NCBI RefSeq assembly: GCF_024623325.1 | Contig: NZ_JANJZD010000001.1 | Location: 248,001-312,000 of the forward strand | DNA length: 64,000 nt | Origin: Acetatifactor muris | GTDB taxonomy: Bacteria > Bacillota > Clostridia > Lachnospirales > Lachnospiraceae | Reading direction: 5' to 3' | In this document: in pieces, positions 1 through 8,750 of the stretch | Numbering within the stretch: the first letter of the stretch is position 1 | How the letters are laid out: every line of letters starts with the position of its first letter | Translations under genes and position numbers: made by a program | Notes under the pieces: model-generated | What the model was told of the DNA's origin: nothing | The model's database searches: none | The model's input: the letters and a program-made list of their open reading frames with translations, nothing else

Positions 1-1042
<1,042 letters not shown>

Positions 1043-1060
<18 letters not shown>

Positions 1061-1594
1061 CGGGTCAGTGACGATATACGACGTTGGAAAATCCTTTGAC
1101 GTACATTGCATGAGCGACGGTTTCACAAAGAACCGGGTCTTGCCGCTGCCGGAACCGCCGATTACAAGGATATTTTTGTTTCTTGCGTATTTCGGCTGCT
1201 TCGGGCGGCTGTTCATGGTGAGCCGTTCCGTCTGCGTTAAGGGGATATTGTTCTCAAATACCGGGTCGGTGTACGGCTTTATGTCGTCAGCCCCGCCCCA
1301 ACGCGCCGAACCGTATTCTGTCCCGCGGCGGTATTTCTTCGCGTTCTTGCCTTTGGTGTAGATAATCAGCCGGACAATGACCGCCCCCGCAATGCCTAAA
1401 GCTAAGTCTGCCGGGTGGAAGCTCGGCGCGATACTGGAAAAGGCGGCGGTAAAACCGTCCCCAAGATGTAGCAGCTTTGCGCTTGCGTCCGCGCCGGGGG
1501 AGAGCCGGACAGCCGCGCCCACTTTATCAAAGAGCCAGACAAAGAGCAGATACGGGAGATTTAGGATAAGCAGCTTCTTGATTTCCGGCTTCAT
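1043..1594 (-). pseudogene. VirD4/TraG-type conjugative coupling protein, 3'-truncated
   Basis: N-terminal third of a type IV coupling protein, the membrane ATPase that brings the relaxosome to the conjugation channel. The 183 residues contain two N-terminal membrane segments (about residues 8-28 and 66-82), the linker RRGTEYGSARWG typical of Tn1549-like coupling proteins, and Walker A GGSGSGKT at about residue 147. Family members are near 600 residues; here the frame ends with five foreign residues soon after Walker A, so Walker B and the ATPase core are gone. It overlaps the upstream PcfB gene by 4 bp (ATGA), the usual order in these elements. The truncation coincides with the adjacent recombinase element, so insertion or deletion there is the likely cause. 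It cannot work as a coupling protein. Confidence 0.88.
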
Positions 1595-2067
1595 AGCGAT
1601 ACCTCCCTGTCCTTGTTCTTGACCTTTGCCCGTTCCGCGTTTCTGCCCTGTGCAGCTTCTTTGAGGGTAGAGAGCAGCTTTCGGATTGAGGGCTTTTTCT
1701 CCTGTGTCAGCTTTTTTGCGGAAAATTCCTTAAAGGCTGCGGTCAGTACGTCCGCGTCCCGCCCCTTGAAGAAAACCAGATAGCGGGGCGGGCTTTCCGT
1801 CGCGTCCTTTTTCAGCGCAAAGTCGATACCGTACTTTTTCGCCGTACTCTCAAAGGCTTTGATATTGCCCTCGGTAATCTCAATGTTGGAAACGCCCGCG
1901 TTCTGCTTCATAAGCTGCTTTAAGCTCTGCTTGCCCTGTGGCGGTTTTGCAAGCTGCTTTTTGCCCTTTGACAGTATGGCTTTCATTGCCTTTTGGAGCG
2001 TCTGCGCGGTCAGCTTCCCGGTCTTGATGTAAAGGGCTATGGTCTTTTCGTTTACTTCGTCCTGCAA
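1591..2067 (-). CDS. PcfB-family (DUF3801) conjugation accessory protein
   Basis: 158-residue protein of the PcfB/DUF3801 family, encoded directly upstream of the coupling protein in Tn1549-like and pCF10-like conjugation modules, where PcfB helps recruit the relaxase complex to the coupling protein. Family features are the N-terminal helix NEKTIALYIKTGKLTAQTL, the basic KGKKQLAKPPQGKQSLKQLM segment, and a mixed alpha/beta core ending in a Lys-rich tail. It starts at ATG 2067 behind a GGAGG-type site and its stop overlaps the start of the coupling protein. Full length for the family, but probably functionless here because its partner is truncated. Confidence 0.85.
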   Translation of the reverse strand: MQDEVNEKTIALYIKTGKLTAQTLQKAMKAILSKGKKQLAKPPQGKQSLKQLMKQNAGVSNIEITEGNIKAFESTAKKYGIDFALKKDATESPPRYLVFFKGRDADVLTAAFKEFSAKKLTQEKKPSIRKLLSTLKEAAQGRNAERAKVKNKDREVSL

Positions 2068-2108
2068 TTTGTCGCGTCCTCCTTTCGCGTTTCTTTATGG
2101 GGCGGCGG

Positions 2109-2330
2109 TCAGATACGCACCCGCAGCCCGTTCAAGTCCTCGGCTCTGATACCCACAAGATACCAGTTGTCGCCGTACTCAATCCGGGTCGGCTTCCACT
2201 TGCCCCGCACGAATACGTCAAAGCACTCGCCGCAATGCAAGCCCCCGTAGTAGCTGTTTAAGTCAAAGCGGATGTCGTAACGGTCGGTGCGCTCGTCAAA
2301 TACCAATGCTCCTGTCATTTTCTGTGCCAT
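2109..2330 (-). CDS. DUF5348 small protein of Tn1549-like elements
   Basis: 73-residue protein starting MAQKMTGALVFDERTDRYDI and containing FDLNSYYGGLHCGECFDVFV, recognisable as a DUF5348 protein found in conjugative elements between the replication/segregation gene and the PcfB gene. The start is set by AGGAGG just upstream of ATG 2330-2328; a longer in-frame reading to 2459 runs back into the neighbouring gene and is not needed. The molecular function is unknown. Its position between the RepA-like and PcfB genes supports the reading of a Tn1549-type remnant. Confidence 0.8.
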   Translation of the reverse strand: MAQKMTGALVFDERTDRYDIRFDLNSYYGGLHCGECFDVFVRGKWKPTRIEYGDNWYLVGIRAEDLNGLRVRI

Positions 2331-2361
2331 AATAAAATCCTCCTTTTGTGGTTGTGGGTGG

Positions 2362-3345
2362 TTACAGGCTTTCGCCCTCATTGCATGAATAATAGTCCGG
2401 GTCGCCGTACTGCGGCTTTTTCGGTGACAGTGCGCCGCTTGCCATGTCATGGGCGACAAGGGAAGTGTAGTAGTTGCCGATTGTGGACGGGGCGTTGAAA
2501 AGGGCGGCTTTCAGATATTGCTTGATGTTGCGGATTTTGGTTGTGTTCTCCCGCATACAGTCAAGCACAAAGCGGATATGCTCGCCGTCTAGTTTCATAA
2601 ACTTTGACTTCACAAGCTCTGCCGGGTAGTCGTCCCCCGCAATCCGTACCCGCTTTCTGGCGGTGCATACGGTTTCAAGCATGAGGTCTACAATCTCGTC
2701 CAGCCTGTCACTGTCAAACTTCATGTCCTGTTTGAGAATGTGGTAGTCGATATTGTCCTTGATGATTTCCCGGTATATATCAACTGCGCTCTGTGCTGCC
2801 GCTTCCGTTCCTTTCCGTTCCGGCGGCGCAGCCGCTTCTCTGCAAGGAGAGGGGTTAGGGGAAAGGATAGGAATGGAATGGGTACTTGATAAATCTGTAT
2901 TTGATTTTTCTTTTTTTGGTAAGTCAGTTCTTTGTATATCTTTATTTAATTGCGTTGGATTTTCCAACGTAGGTTTTTCCAATGTTGGTTTTTCCTGCAT
3001 TGGATTATCCAATGTTGGATTTTCCAATGTAGGTAAATCCGGCGTAGGCGGCTGCGGCTGCTCGAATATCACATAGTCCGCGCCCCGCAAGCGTCCTTTC
3101 TCGTCGCGCTCCCTTGAACGGACGATATACCCGGCGCGTTCAAGTTCCTTAATGGCTTCGCGGATAGCGTCTATCTTCTCCCGGTTGATAAGGGATAAGC
3201 CTTTCAAGGTGTAGTCCCAATCTTCGGGGAGTGACAGCATTTGCGACAACAGCCCCTTTGCCTTTAGGGAAAGCTCCTTGTTGCGTAGGTGGTGGTTGCT
3301 CATTACGGTATAGCCCTTGTTTCGTTCCACTCTGAAAACTGCCAT
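2362..3345 (-). CDS. DUF6017 / RepA N-terminal-domain protein of conjugative element
   Basis: 327-residue protein with an N-terminal winged-helix domain like replication initiator A proteins (MAVFRVERNKGYTVMSNHHL, KAKGLLSQMLSLPEDWDYTL) and a C-terminal DUF6017 region (YREIIKDNIDYHILKQD to KAALFNAPSTIGNYYTSL). The two are joined by a low-complexity linker with repeated PTLENPTL-like units (residues ~105-133). Such genes open the conserved block of Tn1549-like elements and are thought to act in element replication or maintenance. The start at 3345 gives the standard MAVFRVE beginning. Its upstream region contains a terminator-like hairpin on the same strand, suggesting transcript attenuation. 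Confidence 0.82.
   Translation of the reverse strand: MAVFRVERNKGYTVMSNHHLRNKELSLKAKGLLSQMLSLPEDWDYTLKGLSLINREKIDAIREAIKELERAGYIVRSRERDEKGRLRGADYVIFEQPQPPTPDLPTLENPTLDNPMQEKPTLEKPTLENPTQLNKDIQRTDLPKKEKSNTDLSSTHSIPILSPNPSPCREAAAPPERKGTEAAAQSAVDIYREIIKDNIDYHILKQDMKFDSDRLDEIVDLMLETVCTARKRVRIAGDDYPAELVKSKFMKLDGEHIRFVLDCMRENTTKIRNIKQYLKAALFNAPSTIGNYYTSLVAHDMASGALSPKKPQYGDPDYYSCNEGESL
2945..3040 (+). repeat. Short degenerate tandem repeats inside the DUF6017 gene
   Basis: About seven imperfect copies of a 12-15-bp TTGGATTTTCCAA-like unit in a row, each partly palindromic (TTGGA/TCCAA). They encode the PTLENPTLDNP linker on the minus strand. They look like slippage-prone coding repeats; the palindromic units might also act as iteron-like sites, which is speculative. 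Confidence 0.6.
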
Positions 3346-3369
3346 AGTTCATAGCTCCTTTGCTTTGGA

Positions 3370-3488
3370 TTTGTTACGCAGTAGAAGCGCGGTTTCGGGG
3401 GATAAGGTATAAATCCCTTTCCGCGCCAGATACGCGCCCGGAAAACCGCTTGTAGCAAGGCTTTTTCTGCCCCTACTGCGTAACAAAG
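3370..3488. repeat. 15-bp inverted repeat upstream of the DUF6017 gene
   Basis: TTTGTTACGCAGTAG at 3370-3384 is matched in inverted orientation by CTACTGCGTAACAAA at 3473-3487, with about 88 bp between. It lies in the leader of the DUF6017 gene, just inside the terminator-like hairpin at 3497-3544. It could fold the leader RNA or bind a regulator; the function is not known. Confidence 0.6.
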
Positions 3489-3496
3489 GGCATGAA

Positions 3497-3544
3497 AAAA
3501 GCGGCGTTCCTGTTCTCCCATGTAGAGAGTAAGAAACGCCGCTT
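3497..3544 (-). terminator. Rho-independent terminator/attenuator, minus strand
   Basis: On the minus strand AAGCGGCGTT (3544-3535) pairs with AACGCCGCTT (3508-3499) across a ~26-nt loop and is followed by a run of T. It would stop transcripts heading towards the DUF6017 gene about 150 bp before its start, so it is placed like an attenuator. Confidence 0.65.
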
Positions 3545-3579
3545 CTGCGTCGTATTCAGTTTTTAGTACAATACCCTGC

Positions 3580-5082
3580 TTGTCCGTCGCTCGAAAAACC
3601 TTGATTTTCCAGTGTTTTCAAAAGTATCGTTATCTAACGTCAGCTTTTGAACGGCCGGATTTTCAGCGCATGATGGACGATATGGAAGCCGGAAAAGTAA
3701 ACTGCATTGTCACGAAAGACCTGTCCCGTTTCGGGCGGGAACATGTGATGATGGACTACTATCTGGAATTTCTGTTCCCGGAGAAACGGGTTCGCTACAT
3801 CGCCGTTGCGGAGAATGAGGACACAGAGAAAGGGCTTTCCGATTTTGTCCCGTTCAAAAACCTGTTCAATGAATGGTTTGCGAAAGATACAAGCCGCAAG
3901 GTAAAGGCCGCTTTCAAAGCAAAGTTTGCCACAGGACAGCGTATCGGCGCCTATGCTCCCATCGGGTACAGGAAACACCCGGAAATCAAAAACAAGCTGA
4001 TAATCGACGAGGAAACCCGCTGGATAGTGGAGAAGATTTTTGACCTTGCTATTCATGGCAGAGGGGCGGCCAGTATCACAAGAATACTGATTGCGGAAAA
4101 GGTTCCCACACCGGGATTTATCAACTTCCAGCGTGACGGGACTTTTGCAAACATCTATGCGGGTGCGCCGGAGGAAAAAAGCTACGCATGGACGATAGCC
4201 CAGGTCAAGAGCATTATGAAAGACGAAACCTATATCGGCCATACCATTCATTACCGGGAAACGAACATTTCCTTTAAGAACAAGCGGAGGGTACGCAAGC
4301 CCCAAAGTGAATGGGTGCGGGTGGAGAACACGCAGGAGCCGATTATCAGCGAGCAGGTTTTCCGGCAGGTACAGGAGCAGATAGCAAACCGCCGCAGGAA
4401 GTGCAAGGATGGTACAACGCAGATTTTTTCCGGATTGGTAAAATGTGCGGATTGCGGCTGGTCGCTGTCCTATGGGGAGAACAGGCAGAACAGCAAGCCT
4501 TACGGCCATTATCATTGTAGCAAGTACGGGCAGGGCACACGCCAATGCTCCATGCACTATATCCGTTATGATGTGCTTTATGCCTATGTCCTCTCCCGTC
4601 TGCAATACTGGTCGGGGCTGGTACAGCATGATGAAGAACGGCTCTTGAAGCAGCTGTTAAATGCCACTGATAAGGGACAGGCTGCCGCAAGAAAGAAGCA
4701 GGCCGCAGAACTGAAAAAGGCAGAGAAGCGAAAAGCCGAAGTCGATACTTTGTTTGCCCGGATGTATGAGGACTGGGCGGCGGGGCGTATCACGGAATAC
4801 AACTTCTCTATGCTGTCCGGGAAGTACCAAAGCGAACAGGCTGAACTGGACGAAAAGATTGAACAGCTTCAATCCGCTATCGCCACTGAAAGCCAGAACG
4901 CCGTAGACGCAGAAAAATGGATTGCCTTGATGAAAGAGTGCGTCAATCCAACAGAACTGACCGCCGAACTTTTGAATATGCTGATTGAAAAAATCGTTGT
5001 CCATGAAGCGGTCAAAGGTGAGGACGGAAGCCGGGAACAGGAGGTAGAAATCTTCTACCGCTTTATCGGCAAAATTGATTGA
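3580..5082 (+). pseudogene. Large serine recombinase lacking the catalytic N-terminus
   Basis: Open frame of 500 codons whose family match begins only at FERPDFQRMMDDMEAGKV (about nt 3646). The usual first ~55 residues, with the YxRLS motif and catalytic Ser, are absent and replaced by ~22 unrelated codons from a TTG. The rest is intact: KDLSRFGRE, recombinase domain (PIGYRKHPE, IVEKIFDLAIHGRGAASI), zinc ribbon CADCGWSL with a later CSKYG..C, a long coiled coil (AELKKAEKRKAEVD to LDEKIEQLQSAI), and the family C-terminus ending VEIFYRFIGKID. Without the serine it cannot cleave DNA. It ends about 30 bp before a broken host gene, where an element end is expected. A deletion joining the RepA leader to the middle of this gene is the simplest explanation. 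Confidence 0.85.
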
Positions 5083-5122
5083 ATGATACCAATATCTTTA
5101 ACTATGTGATACCGGAAGAGGA

Positions 5123-5728
5123 ATGCCGGATGTGTCGCTTTTACAGCCTTTGTGTGATGTTCTGGGTATTAGTTTGAATGAGCTTTTTTCAGGAGAGCAT
5201 ATATCAGCGGAGGAATATAAAGGAAAAGCGGAGGAAAATATTTCCAGGCTTTTTAAAGAAAAACAAATTGCCAATCTTAGGCCTGTAAAATACTTATTTT
5301 CCGTATGTGCTAATACCGCTTTGTTTGTAGCAGTGATTGAACTGGCGGTTGGTCTTGTTGGGAATTTTTTTAATTCAACTATATTGGAACCCATGTTAAT
5401 CAATGTTTCTGTATGGCTGATGTTGTTTTTGGCTTCAATGAGTAAGCTGGTATATGACAGGAATAAATTAAAAAAACTGAAGCATTCAGGCGCTTGCATG
5501 GACTCTGAAATAGAGGACATGATTCCGGCAGCCTGGATTAGAGTAGGAAACTACGTCACTTGCAGAATTGCCTTTCGGTTTATTTACGAGGGTAAGGAAT
5601 ACAAAGCAGTAAGTAATTATTATGTTTTGACACAATTTACGCGAAAAGAAGATTTATATGCGAATGTTTACATCAACAAAGAGAATCCTGCCAAATACAG
5701 TGTAGAGCTTTTTCAAACAGGCCGATAA
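5123..5728 (+). pseudogene. XRE-type membrane-associated regulator, 5'-truncated at element junction
   Basis: The frame begins MPDVSLLQPLCDVLGISLNELFSGE, the second half of a Cro/C1-type HTH domain (the part after KWERG in intact proteins). Upstream of it lies only the tail of the recombinase element, so the first ~35 residues, including the recognition helix, are missing. The remainder has a linker, two hydrophobic segments (about residues 57-80 and 93-113) and a C-terminal soluble domain of unknown function with GNYVTCRIAFRFIYEGKEYKAV. Intact relatives are XRE regulators with a membrane-anchored C-terminus. The break at about 5100-5120 marks the right junction of the inserted element. Translation from the internal ATG is possible, but the product could not bind DNA normally. 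Confidence 0.75.
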
Positions 5729-5930
5729 TACTGACATTTTTAGAAATCATATATACCTATCCCAAAATGCCAATCTTTTACTTGTAAAACCTGCAGGAAT
5801 ACGGCATGATTTTAAATCATAGGAACTTGCCTGCAGATTACAGGAGGCACGAGGCGGTTCCTGTAAGTTACAGACAGATCTATAGGAAAAGTCGCGGATA
5901 TTTGACGGGCCCCGAAAGGAGAAGAGAAAA

Positions 5931-6953
5931 ATGGCATACAGGATTACAGAAGAGAAAATGACAAGTTACCGGGAACACATGGTGCGGGAGGAACTGGCAC
6001 CGGATACCATTAAGAAATACCTGCGGGATATCCGGGCCTTTGCGGCATGGCTGGAGGAGTGCGCTGCCGGCAGGCAGGGGAAGACCGGGGAGATATCTCC
6101 CGGCGGAGGCCAGGCAGGAGCGGAGGAAGTGCTGTCTGGCAGAGAGCAGCCGGGAACGGAGCAGAGATTTTCCGCAGGAAAGCTGCTGCCAGACGATGGA
6201 ATCCATAAATCGGAAGCGTCACTGGAAGAGGAAACTGCCATCCCGGTAGACAAGGAGGCATCCACAGGCTGGAAAACACATCTGACGAAGGCAGGCTATG
6301 CCCCGTCCACCATTAACGCCATGCTTTCTTCCCTGAATGGCTTTTTCGAATTTCTGGGATGGGAGGAATGCCGGGTAAAATTCCTGAAGATACAGCGCCG
6401 AGCCTTCCGGGAACAGGAGAAAGAGCTGAGTCGGACAGAATATGAACGGCTGCTGAAGACCGCAAGGGAGAAAGGAAATTCCCGTCTGGCACTGCTTCTG
6501 GAGACGATCTGTGCCACCGGTATCCGGGTGTCCGAAGTGAAGTATATCACGGTGGAGGCATTTTCCCGGAGACGGGCAGATATCTCCCTGAAAGGAAAAA
6601 TCAGGACCATCCTCCTCCCCGGGAAGCTCTGTAAGAAACTCAGAGACTATGCCAGAAAGCAGAATATTACAACAGGGGAAATCTTCATTACCCGTAAGGG
6701 GACAGGAATGTCCAGGTGCCAGATCTGGCGGGAAATGAAAAAACTGTGCGGGAAAGCCGGTGTAAATCCATCCAAAGTGTTCCCTCATAACCTGCGCCAT
6801 CTCTTTGCAAGAACCTTTTACAAGATATGCAGAGACATTGTAAAGCTTGCGGATGTACTGGGACACAGCAGGATTGAAACCACACGCATCTACCTGATGT
6901 CAACGGGAGAGAACCATGCCCAGCAGATGGAGAAGCTGGGGCTGGTCAGCTGA
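5931..6953 (+). CDS. Tyrosine recombinase (XerC/D-like), likely DNA invertase of the adjacent switch
   Basis: 340-residue tyrosine site-specific recombinase with the catalytic set in order: Arg in TGIRVSEVKYI, beta-hairpin Lys in SLKGKIRT, His-x-x-Arg in HNLRHLFAR, then LGHSRIETTRIYL with the second His and nucleophilic Tyr. The N-terminal SAM-like core-binding domain is split by a ~65-residue low-complexity insert (from GRQGKTGEISPGG to about IPVDKEAST), unusual for the family. AAAGGAG before ATG 5931 sets the start. The upstream 200 bp has TTACAGGA/TCCTGTAA inverted arms near 5850. Immediately downstream are the 18-bp inverted repeats flanking a promoter, so this enzyme is the best candidate to invert that segment. 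That role is inferred from position. Confidence 0.88.
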   Translation: MAYRITEEKMTSYREHMVREELAPDTIKKYLRDIRAFAAWLEECAAGRQGKTGEISPGGGQAGAEEVLSGREQPGTEQRFSAGKLLPDDGIHKSEASLEEETAIPVDKEASTGWKTHLTKAGYAPSTINAMLSSLNGFFEFLGWEECRVKFLKIQRRAFREQEKELSRTEYERLLKTAREKGNSRLALLLETICATGIRVSEVKYITVEAFSRRRADISLKGKIRTILLPGKLCKKLRDYARKQNITTGEIFITRKGTGMSRCQIWREMKKLCGKAGVNPSKVFPHNLRHLFARTFYKICRDIVKLADVLGHSRIETTRIYLMSTGENHAQQMEKLGLVS

Positions 6954-6962
6954 AACAATACC

Positions 6963-7283
6963 ACAAAATTACCATTTCATATATCGTTTTGCCTTTGATA
7001 GATACCTCAAAAGCAAAAAAATGGGATACAGCAACAGCCGCATCCCGCAACAGTGTCAAAAAAGGCGTCAAAAAACAAAGACCCGAAAAATCTGCTTTCC
7101 TGATTTTCTCAGGCTTTCTTTCGTATACTTTCTTATTCTAAGATCTTCTTCCAACAGTCAACATTTGAAATGTAAAAGCATAAAATAACCTTGAAAATCA
7201 CTTACCATCATGCTATACTGTACATAATAAAGATTATGCGGTTTAACTTTGGTTTTATATTATAAATGAAATGGTAATTTTGT
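6963..7283. repeat. Putative invertible promoter segment bounded by 18-bp inverted repeats
   Basis: ACAAAATTACCATTTCAT at 6963-6980 recurs as its exact reverse complement at 7266-7283, enclosing 285 bp. The outer flanks show no target-site duplication, which argues against a transposon-like element. The left arm starts 9 bp after the stop codon of an intact tyrosine recombinase, and the enclosed DNA holds a strong rightward promoter. This is the classic layout of a recombinase-controlled invertible promoter. In the orientation sequenced here the promoter faces the downstream recombinase-like gene, the riboswitches and the giant surface protein, i.e. the presumed ON state. Inversion itself is not visible in a single sequence. 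Confidence 0.75.
7191..7219 (+). promoter_or_regulatory. Strong sigma-A promoter inside the invertible segment
   Basis: -35 TTGAAA (7191-7196), 17-bp spacer, -10 TATACT (7214-7219), preceded by TGC, which gives an extended -10. The expected start is near 7226, so the right inverted-repeat arm lies in the 5' leader. It drives the gene at 7393 and, with no terminator visible before 8473, probably the riboswitches and the gene at 8751. Confidence 0.75.
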
Positions 7284-7392
7284 TTCCTGTAGGGTGTGAG
7301 CATGCGGTCTGCCGACTGCCGGAACCATAGGGCATAGAACGTGGAGGGGACCGGCTGAACACACTTCCAGGAAAAGGGAAAGGACAGAAAGT

Positions 7393-8199
7393 ATGGAGCA
7401 GAAGACAGAGGAAAAACTGACGCCGGAGGTGCTGGAGACATTCCTGACGCATCTGTCGGACAGGGGATGCAGCCATATATCCCTGCAGGAGTATCGCAGG
7501 ACGTTGAACGGGCTCTATGAGTACCTTTCTGAAGAGAAAATAATTACAGCACAGAGCGGCTTACTGTGGCGGCAGTGGCTGGAGGAGCAGGAATTCAGCA
7601 CCAGGACTATCAATACCAGAGTGTCTGTCTGGAACAGCCTGATGCGGTATCTGGGGCACAGAGACTGGCAGGTGAGTACCTTCAGCAACATAGAAGATGT
7701 ACAGCCGGAACTGACAAGGAATGAATACCTGCGTCTGCTGTCCACAGCCAAACAGCTGGGCCAGGAGAAAACCTATCTGCTGATTAAAACGCTGGGAGGC
7801 GTGGGACTGCGTCTGCAGGAGCTGCCTCAGCTTACGGCTGCTGCTGTCCGGCAGGGCAGGGTCCGTCTGGAACGCCAGAATGGAGTGAGTGCCCGAATCC
7901 TGTGGATTCCTGCGATTCTGCAGAAAGAACTGATGAGCTATATGGAACAGAAAGGGATTACGGAGGGGCCGATATTTGTCACTGCGGGAGGACGGCCCAT
8001 GGACCGTTCTAATGTGGGACGCTGCATCAGAAGTATTAGCCGGGACGCCCGGGTATCAGCGGAAAAGGTAAATCCCAGATGTCTGTGGAAAATGTACCAG
8101 TCTACTCAGGAGGGGATTCAGGCCAACATAACTGTCCTGATGGAACAGGCTTACGAGAGGCTGCTGGAACAGGAACAGCTGACCGTGGGGTGGGAGTAG
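7393..8199 (+). CDS. Tyrosine-recombinase-like protein with degenerate active site
   Basis: 268-residue relative of the upstream tyrosine recombinase (core-binding domain to about residue 90, then a catalytic-like fold). The first Arg is kept (GGVGLRLQELPQL), but the His-x-x-Arg box reads NPRCLWKMYQ (His to Arg, Arg to Trp). The C-terminal box that should read LGHS..IY reads TVLMEQAYERLLEQEQ, losing the second His and very likely the nucleophilic Tyr. It is therefore probably unable to cut DNA. It may be an accessory or antagonist of the intact enzyme, a repurposed DNA-binding protein, or a decaying duplicate; the frame is clean, which favours retention. Being transcribed from the invertible promoter, it would be made only in the ON orientation. 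Confidence 0.8.
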   Translation: MEQKTEEKLTPEVLETFLTHLSDRGCSHISLQEYRRTLNGLYEYLSEEKIITAQSGLLWRQWLEEQEFSTRTINTRVSVWNSLMRYLGHRDWQVSTFSNIEDVQPELTRNEYLRLLSTAKQLGQEKTYLLIKTLGGVGLRLQELPQLTAAAVRQGRVRLERQNGVSARILWIPAILQKELMSYMEQKGITEGPIFVTAGGRPMDRSNVGRCIRSISRDARVSAEKVNPRCLWKMYQSTQEGIQANITVLMEQAYERLLEQEQLTVGWE

Positions 8200-8371
8200 G
8201 GTTGAAAATGAGGAATTTACCTGCCGGCTGCGAGATATGGCTGCGGAGAATAAGGAAGCGGAAGTGAAAATAACTTTTTAAAAGCCATTTTCAAACGGTT
8301 TCTAAGAAATTCTGGAAGAGGGGAATGGTAAGAGAGCAGCAGAAAGGAATATCAGGAAAGGAGTGGGGGAT

Positions 8372-8452
8372 ATGCGTGAGGAAATAATGGCGGAGAACAG
8401 TCCGCCTGTGAGGGATGCCCTGTTGCCATGCCATCGGGGCGGCAGGGCGTGA
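8372..8452 (+). CDS. Possible 26-residue leader ORF before the riboswitches
   Basis: ATG 8372 follows AAAGGAG at good spacing and opens a 26-codon frame (MREEIMAENSPP to HRGGRA) that ends 20 bp before the first c-di-GMP aptamer. No similarity is recognised. It could be a translated leader peptide or chance. The rest of 8200-8470 holds no other gene, promoter or terminator that I can see. Confidence 0.25.
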   Translation: MREEIMAENSPPVRDALLPCHRGGRA

Positions 8453-8472
8453 ATGTGGAGACGATGGGCTTT

Positions 8473-8600
8473 TTGGCAAACCGTCGGAAACGGCGGGACG
8501 CAAAGCCACAGGGACTAAGGCAGTTGGAAACGTAGTTGAATTGAATCAGTTAGATTGAATTTGAAAGTGTTTGAAATTGTTATGTCAGCCTGGCTGCTAA
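8473..8600 (+). promoter_or_regulatory. c-di-GMP-I (GEMM-I) riboswitch, first of a tandem pair
   Basis: Matches the GEMM-I consensus: GGCAAACC, then stem CCGTCG-GAAA-CGGCGG with the docking GAAA tetraloop, then GGGACGCAAAGCC, a CTAAGG receptor side, a long variable arm, and the closing GTCAGCCTGGCTGC. P1 pairs TTGGCA (8473-8478) with TGCTAA (8595-8600). GEMM-I RNAs bind cyclic di-GMP and often control adhesins, flagella and other surface genes in Clostridia. Its target here is the giant surface-protein gene at 8751. No T-rich terminator follows the aptamer. Confidence 0.93.
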
Positions 8601-8611
8601 TTATAGTTTTA

Positions 8612-8710
8612 TAATTAGCAAACCGTTAGAAATAGCGGGACGCAAAGCTATGGGGGCTAAGGTGTTGGAGAAATTATGTGACAATACTATGCCAGCCCGG
8701 CCGCCGGATA
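8612..8710 (+). promoter_or_regulatory. c-di-GMP-I (GEMM-I) riboswitch, second of a tandem pair
   Basis: A second full GEMM-I match 12 nt after the first: AGCAAACC, stem CCGTTA-GAAA-TAGCGG, GGGACGCAAAGC, GGCTAAGG and ATGCCAGCCCGGCCGCC. It ends about 40 nt before the start codon of the surface protein. Between aptamer and start, CTTTGC (8713-8718) can pair with GCAAAG next to the AGAGAGG ribosome site, and CGGAT can pair with ATCCG, two mutually exclusive short hairpins. This suggests control of translation initiation rather than termination (inference). Confidence 0.93.
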
Positions 8711-8750
8711 ACTTTGCATCCGACTGATTTCAGCAAAGAGAGGTAAAAAC

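Noticed and set aside
3303..3521. 72-codon minus-strand frame before the DUF6017 gene
   Set aside because: Covers an inverted repeat and a terminator hairpin and overlaps the next gene out of frame; no family resemblance.
6963..7283. MITE or insertion sequence as the source of the 18-bp inverted repeats
   Set aside because: No target-site duplication, a promoter inside, and a recombinase gene next door favour an invertible segment; not fully excluded.
8079..8267. 62-codon frame overlapping the end of the recombinase-like gene
   Set aside because: Out of frame with the real gene, no ribosome site, no similarity.
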